Shown: piece by piece, positions 56,776-64,000 of the stretch | Position numbering within the stretch: the first letter of the stretch is position 1 | Layout: each line of letters starts with the position of its first letter | From: JAHEFU01 sp041395205 | GTDB taxonomy: Bacteria; 4484-113; JAFGCY01 | DNA: 64,000 nucleotides | Direction: 5' to 3' | Assembly: GCA_041395205.1 (NCBI GenBank) | Contig: JAWLAZ010000001.1 | Span: forward strand, 930,001 to 994,000 | Made by a program: the position numbers and the translations under genes | The notes under the pieces: generated by a model | The model's input: only the letters and a program-made list of their open reading frames with translations | Told to the model about the DNA's origin: nothing | The model's database searches: none

Positions 56776-57016
56776 ACTGCTCGCTTCTCTCTGGCGCGGC
56801 CTGTTGTCCTGCCGTGGTCCGCAGCATGAGCCGCAAACCGAACCTGCACGGAAAGCCGCTTTACCGAATTCCGCCAAAGGCAGTCATGTCCAAAAAGACC
56901 GGCTGATACTGCCCGAACCCTAAATCAGCTGGCGGAACCCAGGCAGAGATCTGCGGGTCTGATGGCAGGACCAGGGAGGGCCTGTATACTGCAGGGATTG
57001 ATACGGGGGTGTGCAT

Positions 57017-57913
57017 ATGCGCCGGATGATCACAGTCATGCTGACGACTTTCGTGGCTCTGGGCCTGCTGGCCGGACAGAGCCTGGCCCAGACGGAATCC
57101 GCTGCTGAGGAAAGCAGCATGATCCCGCTGCTGAAGGGGCCCTTTGCCGCTGGCAACCCCTACCTCGCTGACTACATCGCCGTGGACCACTGGCTGTTTG
57201 CGCAGCTGGCTGCGGGCCAGGCGCCGCGCAACATGCAGGATGTCAGGCAGCCGGGCTTCACCGGGATGACGGTCTACATCGATCCGGAGGGCTACATGAT
57301 TCCGCAGCTCAGTGCGCGGCGGATCCGCCATGAGGAAATGCGCGGCGGATCAGACACAGTGCTCGATGACTACGTGGTGCTGCATGTGGCTGAGGTATTG
57401 CCGGAGGCGATCCGCAATGAGCTGCTGCTGGCCCAGGGCCTGCTGGACGGCAGCTACCACGAGCGGGTGCCGGACTGGCTCGGCAGTGATCCCGCGCTGG
57501 ATGCGATGCTGCTGCCGGAGGGCTACGTTGTCACCAGGCGCTCGCGCACCACTGAGGTGCTGGAGGAACTGCGCGCGGCAGATGGCAGTTTTCCGGAGGG
57601 AGCGCTGAAGCAGGCCATCGATGCCTGGGAGTACAGCATGTATGGCGAGGATGGCAGCCTGCTGGGCCGCGAGCACAGCCTGCCGGGCCTGTACTTCGCG
57701 CTGGCCGGGCTGGAACTGCCGGCGGGTGAGGCGCGGATGACGGAGCAGGGTTACTTCGTGTTTCTTGATGGTGACAGCAGTCTCGGGCAGGTCTATGACT
57801 ACGACCTGCAACCATTGGCAGGGAACACGATGGATCAGAGCCGTGACAGCCATCCATTCATCTTCATCAGGCCAGAAGAGCTGCGCATGATGTACCTGGC
57901 GCAGGGGGAATAG
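57017..57913 (+). CDS. Secreted protein of unknown function
   Basis: 298 residues. Signal peptide MRRMITVMLTTFVALGLLAG cut near LAQ-TE. TATACT (56985) and GGGGGTG (57004) precede the start. Mature part is acidic and mixed alpha/beta; YVVLHVAEVLPEAIRNELLLA and GYFVFLDGD are visible but diagnostic of nothing I know. No cysteine, so it is soluble or periplasmic. Isolated gene. Confidence 0.75.
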   Translation: MRRMITVMLTTFVALGLLAGQSLAQTESAAEESSMIPLLKGPFAAGNPYLADYIAVDHWLFAQLAAGQAPRNMQDVRQPGFTGMTVYIDPEGYMIPQLSARRIRHEEMRGGSDTVLDDYVVLHVAEVLPEAIRNELLLAQGLLDGSYHERVPDWLGSDPALDAMLLPEGYVVTRRSRTTEVLEELRAADGSFPEGALKQAIDAWEYSMYGEDGSLLGREHSLPGLYFALAGLELPAGEARMTEQGYFVFLDGDSSLGQVYDYDLQPLAGNTMDQSRDSHPFIFIRPEELRMMYLAQGE

Positions 57914-57919
57914 CGGGCA

Positions 57920-57966
57920 GAGGAGGCAATAGGCAGAAGGCAATAGGCAGAAGGCAGAAGGCAGGG
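57920..57966. repeat. Short tandem AGGCAATAGGCAGA repeat
   Basis: Three to four imperfect copies of a 7-14 bp unit (GGCAATAGGCAGAA) directly after the secreted-protein stop. Confidence 0.65.
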
Positions 57967-57999
57967 GTAGAGAATTAGTGCCGGGTAGAGGTGGCGAAA

Positions 58000-58600
58000 T
58001 GTAACCGGTAGCAGGCCGTTGACGGCCTGATCCGGCGTGAACGCCGGGCTACCCTCGGCACATACTTGGCGGCTGAATGCCGCCTGTCCGGCGAGCTGAA
58101 TGCTCGCGCTCCCCTACTTTCCTATTTCTTCCCCACTCCAATCCACGAACTGCCGCAGCAGCTCATTGTGCGTCACGCCGTAGGCGTGATTGCGCACCTC
58201 CGGCTTCTGCCCATTGCCAGACTGACATCTGGTAGCTGGCCGTTGACGGCCTGATCCGGCGTGAACGCCGGGCTACCCTCGGAGCAATTCCGGCGGCTGA
58301 ATGCCGCCTGTCCGGCGAGCTGAATGCTCGCGCTCCCTCAATCATCCTTCCGTCTCGTGCAAGCACTCGATTCTGTTTCCCGCTCATGCAAGCATTCGCG
58401 GGTCTGCAATACAGCTCGAATCAAGTTCCTCGCTGATTGCAAGATACATCTTCAGGTGCTCAATTGCCAGACTGACATCTGGCCTCCTGCACCTTAAACG
58501 GTCGGAGCACCTCATTGTGCATCACGCCGTAGGCGTGATTGCGCACCTCCGGTTTCTGCCAATTGCCAGACTGACATCTGGCCTCCTGCACCTTCAGGCC
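58000..58600. repeat. Array of micro-hairpin modules
   Basis: Repeated small palindromes, each with a TGA/TAA-type loop and a fixed tail: GGCCGTTGACGGCC then GGCGTGAACGCC then GGGCTACC (58014, 58233); GGCGGCTGAATGCCGCC then GAGCTGAATGCTC (58068, 58288); ACGCCGTAGGCGT within GTGCGTCAC...GTGATTGCGCAC (58167, 58517); CAGACTGACATCTGG then CCTCC (58213, 58468, 58568). No gene. Confidence 0.7.
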
Positions 58601-58740
58601 GACCCGCTGGCAGCGATAGCGCCAGCGCAGGCCCAGACCCGCGAATGCTTGCATGAGCGGGCAAGAAAAATGTGAAGCCCGGATTACTCCGGGCTTCGGC
58701 CCCCGCACGAGGCGGGGGTGACGGCGGGCGAACCCGCTGT

Positions 58741-59430
58741 CGTTTTGGTCGTCAGCATCGGTGTTGCCACCGTTGCCGCCGGCCTGCGGCACTCCGGACT
58801 GACCGAAGTCAATTCCTTTCCGGTGTACTGTGTTGCCACTGTACGTGCCCCGTGTTGCCACGGTGCGGATGCCGTGTTGCCACTGCATCTCCGAACGTGC
58901 CGTGGATCTGCCTTGCGGCGCGATCCGCAGGCTGGCCAGTTGGGTGTTGCCACCCAGAAGCCGCCTCTTCCCCGACGGAGGACAAGCCCCCGCGGGATGC
59001 ACGACGGTTGTTGCCAACCGTATGCCTGTCTTGCCCCACTGCGGCCCGGGGGCCACTGCGGAGGGCGGTGACTCCGGCGTTTCCGCCATCAGCATCACTG
59101 CCTTGACAATCTGATGATAGCCCGCCGGCCAGGCGTTGTCAATGGATTTTCCGGCCGATTTCAGGAATTCCCCGGAATTCCCTCACTTATCAACCACGGA
59201 ACTGTGTTGTCAACCATACCGGTTGATAGCCCGGTGGTCAGAACAGGACAGCAAGGCGTTGCCATCCGGCTCAGCCCTGTTCAGGACAGGCCTCCGGGCC
59301 GCGGGGAATCGGGGCAGGGCTGTGTCGCGGGACGTTTCGCCAGGAAAATCCGGCAAAAGCAACCCGGCGCACAGATTGTCAACAGGGCAGGGGCACTTAT
59401 CAACCGGCAGCAGCCCGGCCTGTTGACAAC
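58741..59430. other. Non-coding TTGNCAA-rich hub beside a Xer recombinase gene
   Basis: Twelve TTGNCA words in about 690 bp. GTGTTGCCAC lies at 58831, 58853 and 58875, exactly 22 bp apart, with further copies at 58762, 58945 and 59009. Then TTATCAACC (59187, 59397), TTGTCAACC (59207), TTGTCAACA (59376) and complements at 59221 and 59421. No coding signal on either strand, and no clear AT-rich melt region. Confidence 0.5.
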
Positions 59431-59459
59431 CCTGAGTGTGGACTGCGCATGAAAGCGTT

Positions 59460-60344
59460 TCACGCGTGGGGATGGGCCCGGTCATAGACCTCGCGCAGCC
59501 GCCGCTTGTCGATATGCGTGTAGATCTGCGTGGTGGTCAGGCTGGAATGCCCCAGCAGTTCCTGCACCAGGCGCAGGTCCGCGCCGCCCTCCAGCATGTG
59601 GCTGGCACAGGAATGGCGGAATGTATGCGGCGAGACATGGCTCTTCACCCCGGCCAGCAGGGCGTACTTCTGCACCAGGCGGAAGACCATCGACCGGCTG
59701 ATCGCCCCGCGCCGCGTGAGGAAGACTTCGGGATGCAGCGGGGCCGCCGCACAGATTGATTCGCGCACGGGGCCAATGTAGGCCTTCAGTCCCTCGATCG
59801 CGTAATGCCCGAGCGGCACCAGGCGCTGCTTGCTGCCCTTGCCGGTCACGATCGCGAAACCCTCCGGCAGGTGCAGCTCGGCGAGGCGCAGCGTTGTCAG
59901 TTCGCTGACGCGCATCCCCGAAGCGTAGAGCGTTTCCAGCATCGCCGTATCGCGCAGTGAGAGGGGGTCCAGCCCGCGCGTGGCATCGAGGATGGCCTGC
60001 ACTTCACCGCGGGTCAGGGCATGCGGCAGGTCCAGCCCGCGCTGCGTTGCCAGTTCGGCGGGGACGGGATCCCGGTCCAGATGCCCGTACTCCATGGCCC
60101 AGCCCACGAAGCTCTTCAGCGCACTGAGCTTGCGGGCCCGGCTGCGCGGTGCCAGTTCGCGCTCCGCCAGGGCATTGAGCCAGTTCACGACGCGGTTGCG
60201 GTCCAGGCCACTGAGTTCAGAGAGCCCACTCAGTTCCACGAACTGGCGCATGTCGCGCTGGTAGTTCTCGACCGTGACACGGCTGCGCCCGCGCGCGGTC
60301 AGCAGCCAGGCGGACCAGTGGCGCAGGGCGTCGTCAATCGGCAT
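59460..60344 (-). CDS. Site-specific tyrosine recombinase (XerC/XerD family)
   Basis: 294 residues; ATG 60344 lies 6 nt after TAGAAT. SAM-like N-terminal DNA-binding domain (TVENYQRDMRQFVELSG), then the catalytic set: Arg in LYASGMRVSELTTL, Lys in VTGKGSKQRLVPLG, HTFRHS, LGHSS and nucleophile Tyr in TQIYTHID. Size and motifs fit chromosome-dimer-resolving Xer proteins. C versus D cannot be fixed here. It reads toward the non-coding hub at 58.7-59.4 kb. Confidence 0.93.
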   Translation of the reverse strand: MPIDDALRHWSAWLLTARGRSRVTVENYQRDMRQFVELSGLSELSGLDRNRVVNWLNALAERELAPRSRARKLSALKSFVGWAMEYGHLDRDPVPAELATQRGLDLPHALTRGEVQAILDATRGLDPLSLRDTAMLETLYASGMRVSELTTLRLAELHLPEGFAIVTGKGSKQRLVPLGHYAIEGLKAYIGPVRESICAAAPLHPEVFLTRRGAISRSMVFRLVQKYALLAGVKSHVSPHTFRHSCASHMLEGGADLRLVQELLGHSSLTTTQIYTHIDKRRLREVYDRAHPHA

Positions 60345-60371
60345 CAGCCGATTCTAGCGCAGTGCGGCTGC

Positions 60372-60959
60372 TCAGTCGGTCTGCGGCGGGGGGTCGTGGC
60401 GGTGCTTCAGCCAGTGCGGATAGCGCGCGTTGCCATCCGGCAGGCGGCGCATGTACCATTCACAGGTGGAGACGGTCTCGCTGTCCTGTTCCTGCTCGGC
60501 GGTCTCATGCAGCTCGGCGAGGTAGTCCCAGGCAGCCTGTGGGTCGCGCACCTGCAGATCATCCACGAGCTCCAGCGGGCGGTAGCGGTAACCACCCGTC
60601 TTGCGGCTCATGCCGGACTGCGGGTCATAGACCGTGCCGGGGCCTTCCTGCAGCTGGGCCAGCATGTATTCCCGTTCCATCGCGGTCCTGCCGAGCACCT
60701 TCGGCATGCGCCGCATTTCCATTTCCTCCGCCACATGCTGGGTGCGCGGCCGCTGGTGCCAGACGAAGAGCAGCAGGTAGTAGAGCGGGAAGAACACGGG
60801 CCAGCAGATCATCACCATGATCCCCCAGAGCGCGGGGTAGTCGGTCTTGTCGGAGGCATCCACCCAGACCCAGATCCCGAGGAACAGCCCGGCGGCCGGA
60901 ATCGTCCAGGTCCAGGGATTGGCCGTCAGCCAGACATAGTCGAACATTGCGGGAAGCAT
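60372..60959 (-). CDS. Two-helix membrane protein of unknown function
   Basis: 195 residues. Two hydrophobic helices (TIPAAGLFLGIWVWVDAS and LWGIMVMICWPVFFPLYYLLLFVW) are followed by a cytoplasmic domain (~70-195) with acidic helices (AAWDYLAELHETAEQEQ). Possible alternative start at 60947. Functionally uncharacterised; 27 bp upstream of the xer gene on the same strand, so possibly cotranscribed. Confidence 0.7.
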   Translation of the reverse strand: MLPAMFDYVWLTANPWTWTIPAAGLFLGIWVWVDASDKTDYPALWGIMVMICWPVFFPLYYLLLFVWHQRPRTQHVAEEMEMRRMPKVLGRTAMEREYMLAQLQEGPGTVYDPQSGMSRKTGGYRYRPLELVDDLQVRDPQAAWDYLAELHETAEQEQDSETVSTCEWYMRRLPDGNARYPHWLKHRHDPPPQTD

Positions 60960-61059
60960 GCCGCACCCTCCCCCGCGTTTATCTTCGCGGTATCATTTAG
61001 CGAGATTGATCTGCGTCCGCTACATTCTAACGCCGGGGCGGGACCTGAGGTCTGGGGCA

Positions 61060-61470
61060 ATGTCAAGACAGAGTTACAGCATCATCCAAATCTGCGCAAT
61101 GTTCGCGGCCCTGCTGCTGGCGGGTGGCTGCTCCAGTTCGCAGTACGTGCCGATCGCGCAGCAGCCCACGCGCCGTCCGGAACTCGGCGAGATCCGCACC
61201 GGCAGCGCGCCACCGGTCAGCGGCGAGGCGGGCACGCTGAGCGTGAGCTGGGAACTGGGCACGGCACCCTTCCGCGTGGTCTGGACCTTCAGCGGCGGAG
61301 TGGAGGAGCAGGTGGTCTGGGATACGGTCAGCACCCGCAGCTACAGCCTGCCGGTGGTCTGGGACAATCCGGGCGAGAGCGAGGCGGAGTACAGCGTGCG
61401 CGTCGAGATTTCCGACGTGGGCAACGGCTACGGCACGAAGACCTTCAATTTCAGCGTCCAGCCCGACTGA
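61060..61470 (+). CDS. Small lipoprotein with an Ig-like domain
   Basis: 136 residues from ATG 61060. Signal ending ALLLAGGC gives a lipid anchor. A single PKD/Ig-like beta fold follows (GTAPFRVVWTFSGGVEEQVVWDT, YSVRVEISDVGNGYG, TFNFSVQ). A TACATT box lies 34 nt upstream. Function unknown. Confidence 0.75.
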   Translation: MSRQSYSIIQICAMFAALLLAGGCSSSQYVPIAQQPTRRPELGEIRTGSAPPVSGEAGTLSVSWELGTAPFRVVWTFSGGVEEQVVWDTVSTRSYSLPVVWDNPGESEAEYSVRVEISDVGNGYGTKTFNFSVQPD

Positions 61471-61615
61471 TTTCCCCCGCCTGGGCTTGCCAGAGCCTTA
61501 CCATATATGCATATGAGCCGGGATGTTGCTATAATGCAGTACCGCCGGATCAGGGGCACGCATCCGGTGTCAGGGGCATCTATCTCCCCCGCCAATCCGC
61601 CTGGAGTTATGCGCG

Positions 61616-62767
61616 ATGCATATTGACGAACTGCTGAGAATCGTGATCAAGAAAGGCGCATCCGACCTGCACCTCGGTGCCGGCCGTCCGCCCTTCCTGC
61701 GCCTGGACGGCGACCTGATGCCCGCCGACTGGGACATCCTCGACGAGGATGAGATGGAGCGCTTTGCCAAGCAGCTGCTGACTCCCAAGCGTGAGTACCG
61801 CCTGGAGGAGGAGAACGAGATCGACTTCGCGTACGTGTACCGTGGCGAGGACGGGCTCACCGGCCGCTTCCGCGTGAACATCTACCGCCAGAAGGGCTCC
61901 GTGGCAGCGGCACTGCGTCTCGTGAATGACATCGTGCCGAGCTTCGAGGACCTGAACCTGCCGCTGATCCTCGAGGAACTGTCCCTTGAGCGCCGCGGCA
62001 TCATCATCCTCACGGGAACCACGGGTTCGGGTAAATCCACCACGCTGGCGTCGATGATTGACTACGTCAACAACCGCCGCCCGGTGCACATCCTCACGAT
62101 CGAGGACCCGATCGAGTACGTGCTGAAGGACAAGGAAGCGATCATCAACCAGCGCGAGCTGGGCGTTGACACCAACTCCTTCATGGACGCGATCCGCGGC
62201 GCGATGCGAGAGGATCCGGACATCATCCTGATCGGTGAGATGCGTGACCGCGAGACGGTCAACGCCACCTTCCAGGCGGCCCTCACCGGCCACCTCGTGC
62301 TCTCCACCCTGCACACCCTGAACGTGACCCAGACCATCAGCCGCGTGATCGACTTCTACCCGGAGACGATGCAGAAGCAGGCGCGCCTGATGCTTTCCGA
62401 GACCATCAAGTCCATCATCTCGATGCGCCTGCTGCCGATGGTCGGCGGTGGCCGTGTGCCGGCGATGGAGATCATGAAGGTCACGGGCCGCATCAAGGAG
62501 TTCATCGAGGACGAGGAGAAGACGGAGCTGATCAAGCTCGCGATGGAGGAAGGCGAGGATGAGGGCATGATCACCTTCGACCGTTACCTGCTGAAGATGT
62601 ACCACCTCGGCCAGATCACCTACGAGACCGCACTGGCGGCGGCCTCCAGCCCACACGACTTCAAGCTGCTGGAGCAGCAGAACACGGACTTCTCCGACAA
62701 AGTGCTCAACCGCGTCGAGCAGTTCACCGGTACGCGCGGCGACGGTACGCCGAGCGGCGGAATCTGA
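61616..62767 (+). CDS. pilT: Type IV pilus retraction ATPase PilT
   Basis: 383 residues. Start ATG after TGGAG. N-terminal PAS-like region (GASDLHLGAGRPPFLRLDGDL), Walker A GTTGSGKSTTLAS, Asp box (IEDPIEYV), Walker B IILIGEMRDRE and His box HLVLSTLHT. It powers pilus retraction for twitching, surface sensing or DNA uptake. TATAAT with an extended TGC sits at 61530, giving an 80-nt leader. Pilus assembly genes are not in the window. Confidence 0.94.
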   Translation: MHIDELLRIVIKKGASDLHLGAGRPPFLRLDGDLMPADWDILDEDEMERFAKQLLTPKREYRLEEENEIDFAYVYRGEDGLTGRFRVNIYRQKGSVAAALRLVNDIVPSFEDLNLPLILEELSLERRGIIILTGTTGSGKSTTLASMIDYVNNRRPVHILTIEDPIEYVLKDKEAIINQRELGVDTNSFMDAIRGAMREDPDIILIGEMRDRETVNATFQAALTGHLVLSTLHTLNVTQTISRVIDFYPETMQKQARLMLSETIKSIISMRLLPMVGGGRVPAMEIMKVTGRIKEFIEDEEKTELIKLAMEEGEDEGMITFDRYLLKMYHLGQITYETALAAASSPHDFKLLEQQNTDFSDKVLNRVEQFTGTRGDGTPSGGI

Positions 62768-62773
62768 TTTTTC

Positions 62774-63180
62774 CTGCCGTCTCGCGCAAGCGCTCGACGG
62801 TCTGCAGCACAGCTCAAAGCGAAGCTTCTCGCTGTCTGCAGGTTACATATTCCGCACAACTGAGCAAAGTCCTGAAACGTTTGCTCACCACCAAGGGCAC
62901 GAAGCTCACAGAGCTTTCAATGCCCACGAAGAACGCTTAGTGATCAGCAGATTACTTTGTGCACTTTGAGATCTTGGTGGTGATTTTCCAGCCGCTGACC
63001 AATGATTCGGATTACACAAGGCTCCCCGCAATGGGGAGCCCTTTCTATTTGTCCGCTCGCCCAAGGGCTCGCGGGTCTGGATTCTCCTGCCATCTCGCGT
63101 AAGCGCTCGACGGTCTGCAGCACAGTTCAAAGCGAAGCTTCTCGCTGTCTGCAAGTTACAGATACCGCACGACGGAGGCC
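62774..63180. repeat. Two copies of a ~95-bp repeat
   Basis: 62774-62866 and 63088-63180 share CTCGACGGTCTGCAGCACAG and AAAGCGAAGCTTCTCGCTG blocks with few differences; a diverged third copy lies near 58346-58450. Between the copies is a terminator. No gene in 62768-63389. Confidence 0.75.
63020..63050 (+). terminator. Rho-independent terminator
   Basis: GGCTCCCC/GGGGAGCC stem with a 5-nt loop, then CTTTCTATTT. It probably ends transcripts coming from pilT. Confidence 0.7.
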
Positions 63181-63283
63181 AGGCTGTATGCCTGGCATCT
63201 GCCAAGCCGACGGCTTGATCACGGAGAGCTATGACGCTGCTCATGTAGCGTCATCGGGCTGAACACAATTGCAGCAGATACGT

Positions 63284-63289
63284 TATAAT
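63284..63289 (+). promoter_or_regulatory. -10 box of the DUF3800 gene
   Basis: TATAAT at 63284-63289 without a good -35 at the usual spacing. It gives a leader of about 94 nt that ends in the hairpin at 63350. Confidence 0.5.
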
Positions 63290-63349
63290 CCGATTGTTAC
63301 GTGGGAAGTCATTCCTGCGTAAAGCTGTACTCAAAGAAGGCAGCACACT

Positions 63350-63381
63350 CTGTGGCCAAGGTGTTTACACCCTGGCCACAG
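63350..63381 (+). promoter_or_regulatory. Long hairpin just upstream of the DUF3800 start
   Basis: CTGTGGCCAAGGTGT and its near-perfect complement ACACCCTGGCCACAG form a 15-bp stem with a 2-nt gap, ending 8 nt before the ATG, followed by CTATTTTC. It could terminate or attenuate transcription or hide the start. Confidence 0.6.
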
Positions 63382-63389
63382 CTATTTTC

Positions 63390-64000
63390 ATGAAGATTCT
63401 CTACTTAGATGAGTCCGGCTGCACCGGCAAGCTGCTGAGGAACCACCAGTCCGCTGCCACTCCTGTTTTCATCATTTCCGGACTGATCATAGACACAGCC
63501 AGTCTGACAATGCTTGTCTGGGATCTGATTGGATTGAAGAAGCGATTCTTTCCAAAAAGATTCCTGCCACTGAATCATGATCTTGAAATCATCCGGGAAG
63601 AGATCAAGGGTTCTGATCTGCGCAAACTAATCAGAACTGGTGACACAAGGAAGAAAAAGGTGGCACTGGGATTCATGGACGGTGTGCTCCGAATCCTTGA
63701 AAAGCACAATGTCCTGCTGATTGGCAAATGCCTGGCAAAGCAGCCTGAACTTGAGATTGACAGTCACGCCCTGTATACATCGTATGTTCAGGCGCTCTGC
63801 GCGGTTTTCTCCAGATTGCTGGAGGAGTATGATGATGACGGACTGGTGATGCTGGACAGTCGTCGCAAGCAGGTAAACGGGATTGTCGCTCACTCCATAT
63901 TCACGCAGATGTACAGTACCAGAGGTTCCCGGCTGCCCAGGCTGCAGGAGATTCCCGTATTCGGTCACGCCAATGTTCATCCAGGCCTGCAGCTGGCGGA
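63390..64000 (+). CDS. DUF3800-family protein (partial; runs off the window)
   Basis: About 203 residues visible; the 3' end is outside the window. MKILYLDESGCTGKLL with a following FIISGLIIDTA strand is the DUF3800 opening, an acidic RNase-H-like fold with DE-x-G-x-x-G. The motif VMLDSRRKQVNGIVAHSIF supplies the second conserved Asp/Asn/His group. Function unproven; DUF3800 genes are often found near defence and mobile genes. No ribosome-binding site is visible; the hairpin ends 8 nt upstream. Confidence 0.85.
   Translation, partial: MKILYLDESGCTGKLLRNHQSAATPVFIISGLIIDTASLTMLVWDLIGLKKRFFPKRFLPLNHDLEIIREEIKGSDLRKLIRTGDTRKKKVALGFMDGVLRILEKHNVLLIGKCLAKQPELEIDSHALYTSYVQALCAVFSRLLEEYDDDGLVMLDSRRKQVNGIVAHSIFTQMYSTRGSRLPRLQEIPVFGHANVHPGLQLA

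Noticed and set aside
58460..59098. Open frames across the non-coding hub
   Set aside because: Their repeated tryptophan-glutamine-histidine stretches arise from GTTGCCAC copies; no family match, no start signals and poor codon content on both strands.
59376..59430. Standard DnaA-box oriC
   Set aside because: No exact TTATCCACA, no AT-rich unwinding element and no dnaA, dnaN, rnpA or parAB genes nearby. Kept only as a hypothesis in the hub finding.
59460..59475. parS-like TTTCACGCG at the xer stop codon
   Set aside because: Only one half of the parS palindrome is recognisable and it lies within the end of the xer coding sequence.

Overview
The window is GC-rich chromosomal DNA from a diderm (Gram-negative-type) bacterium. 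It carries an LptF/LptG-family LPS-export permease, many lipoprotein signal peptides, the type IV pilus retraction ATPase PilT, AddAB recombination helicase-nucleases, a Fur-family regulator and an endonuclease-type MutL. I cannot name the phylum with confidence. Several traits point to a poorly sampled environmental lineage: cohesin/dockerin-like and PKD/PQQ secreted proteins, a wealth of intergenic repeats, and about sixteen genes whose -10 box sits only 5-10 nt before the start codon (leaderless or nearly leaderless mRNAs).

Layout. 1-12.8 kb: a secreted protein, TetR divergent from mutL, fur, two frameshifted cohesin-dockerin-PKD lipoprotein genes, and gcvH-gcvPA-gcvPB. 12.8-19 kb: two membrane-anchored beta-propeller/FG-GAP proteins inside dense composite repeats. 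19-28.5 kb: a small unknown gene, a Phd/RelE-type toxin-antitoxin pair with a nonsense mutation in the toxin, lptF, rpmB with a structured leader, a 1732-residue PKD/PQQ lipoprotein, and a decayed IS5-type element. 28.7-45.3 kb: purN, an ankyrin lipoprotein, addB-addA, a MacB/FtsX-type permease, an ArsR regulator with a persulfide dioxygenase-rhodanese, small membrane and lipoproteins, and miaB. 45.4-50 kb: a third cohesin-dockerin lipoprotein, then a RAYT transposase gene flanked by REP-like hairpins and split by an ISL3-like element with an 8-bp target duplication. 50-64 kb: a ClC channel with CBS domains divergent from a WecA/MraY-like transferase and wecB, several hypothetical genes, a 700-bp non-coding motif cluster next to a Xer recombinase, pilT, and a partial DUF3800 gene behind a strong hairpin.

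Two window-wide signals stand out. First, the near-palindromic word TTGNCAA (one arm may be missing) recurs in coding and non-coding DNA far above expectation. In addAB the codon chosen for Ala before Thr depends on whether that choice completes the word, so ordinary codon bias does not explain it. The word peaks in a non-coding hub at 58.74-59.43 kb, which has iteron-like 22-bp spacing and paired TTRTCAACM boxes. Second, the -10/start-codon geometry (TATAAT-like, 6-8 nt, then ATG or GTG) redefines many starts and even suggests an AUC start for miaB.

No tRNA, rRNA or CRISPR array was seen. All counts were made by eye.
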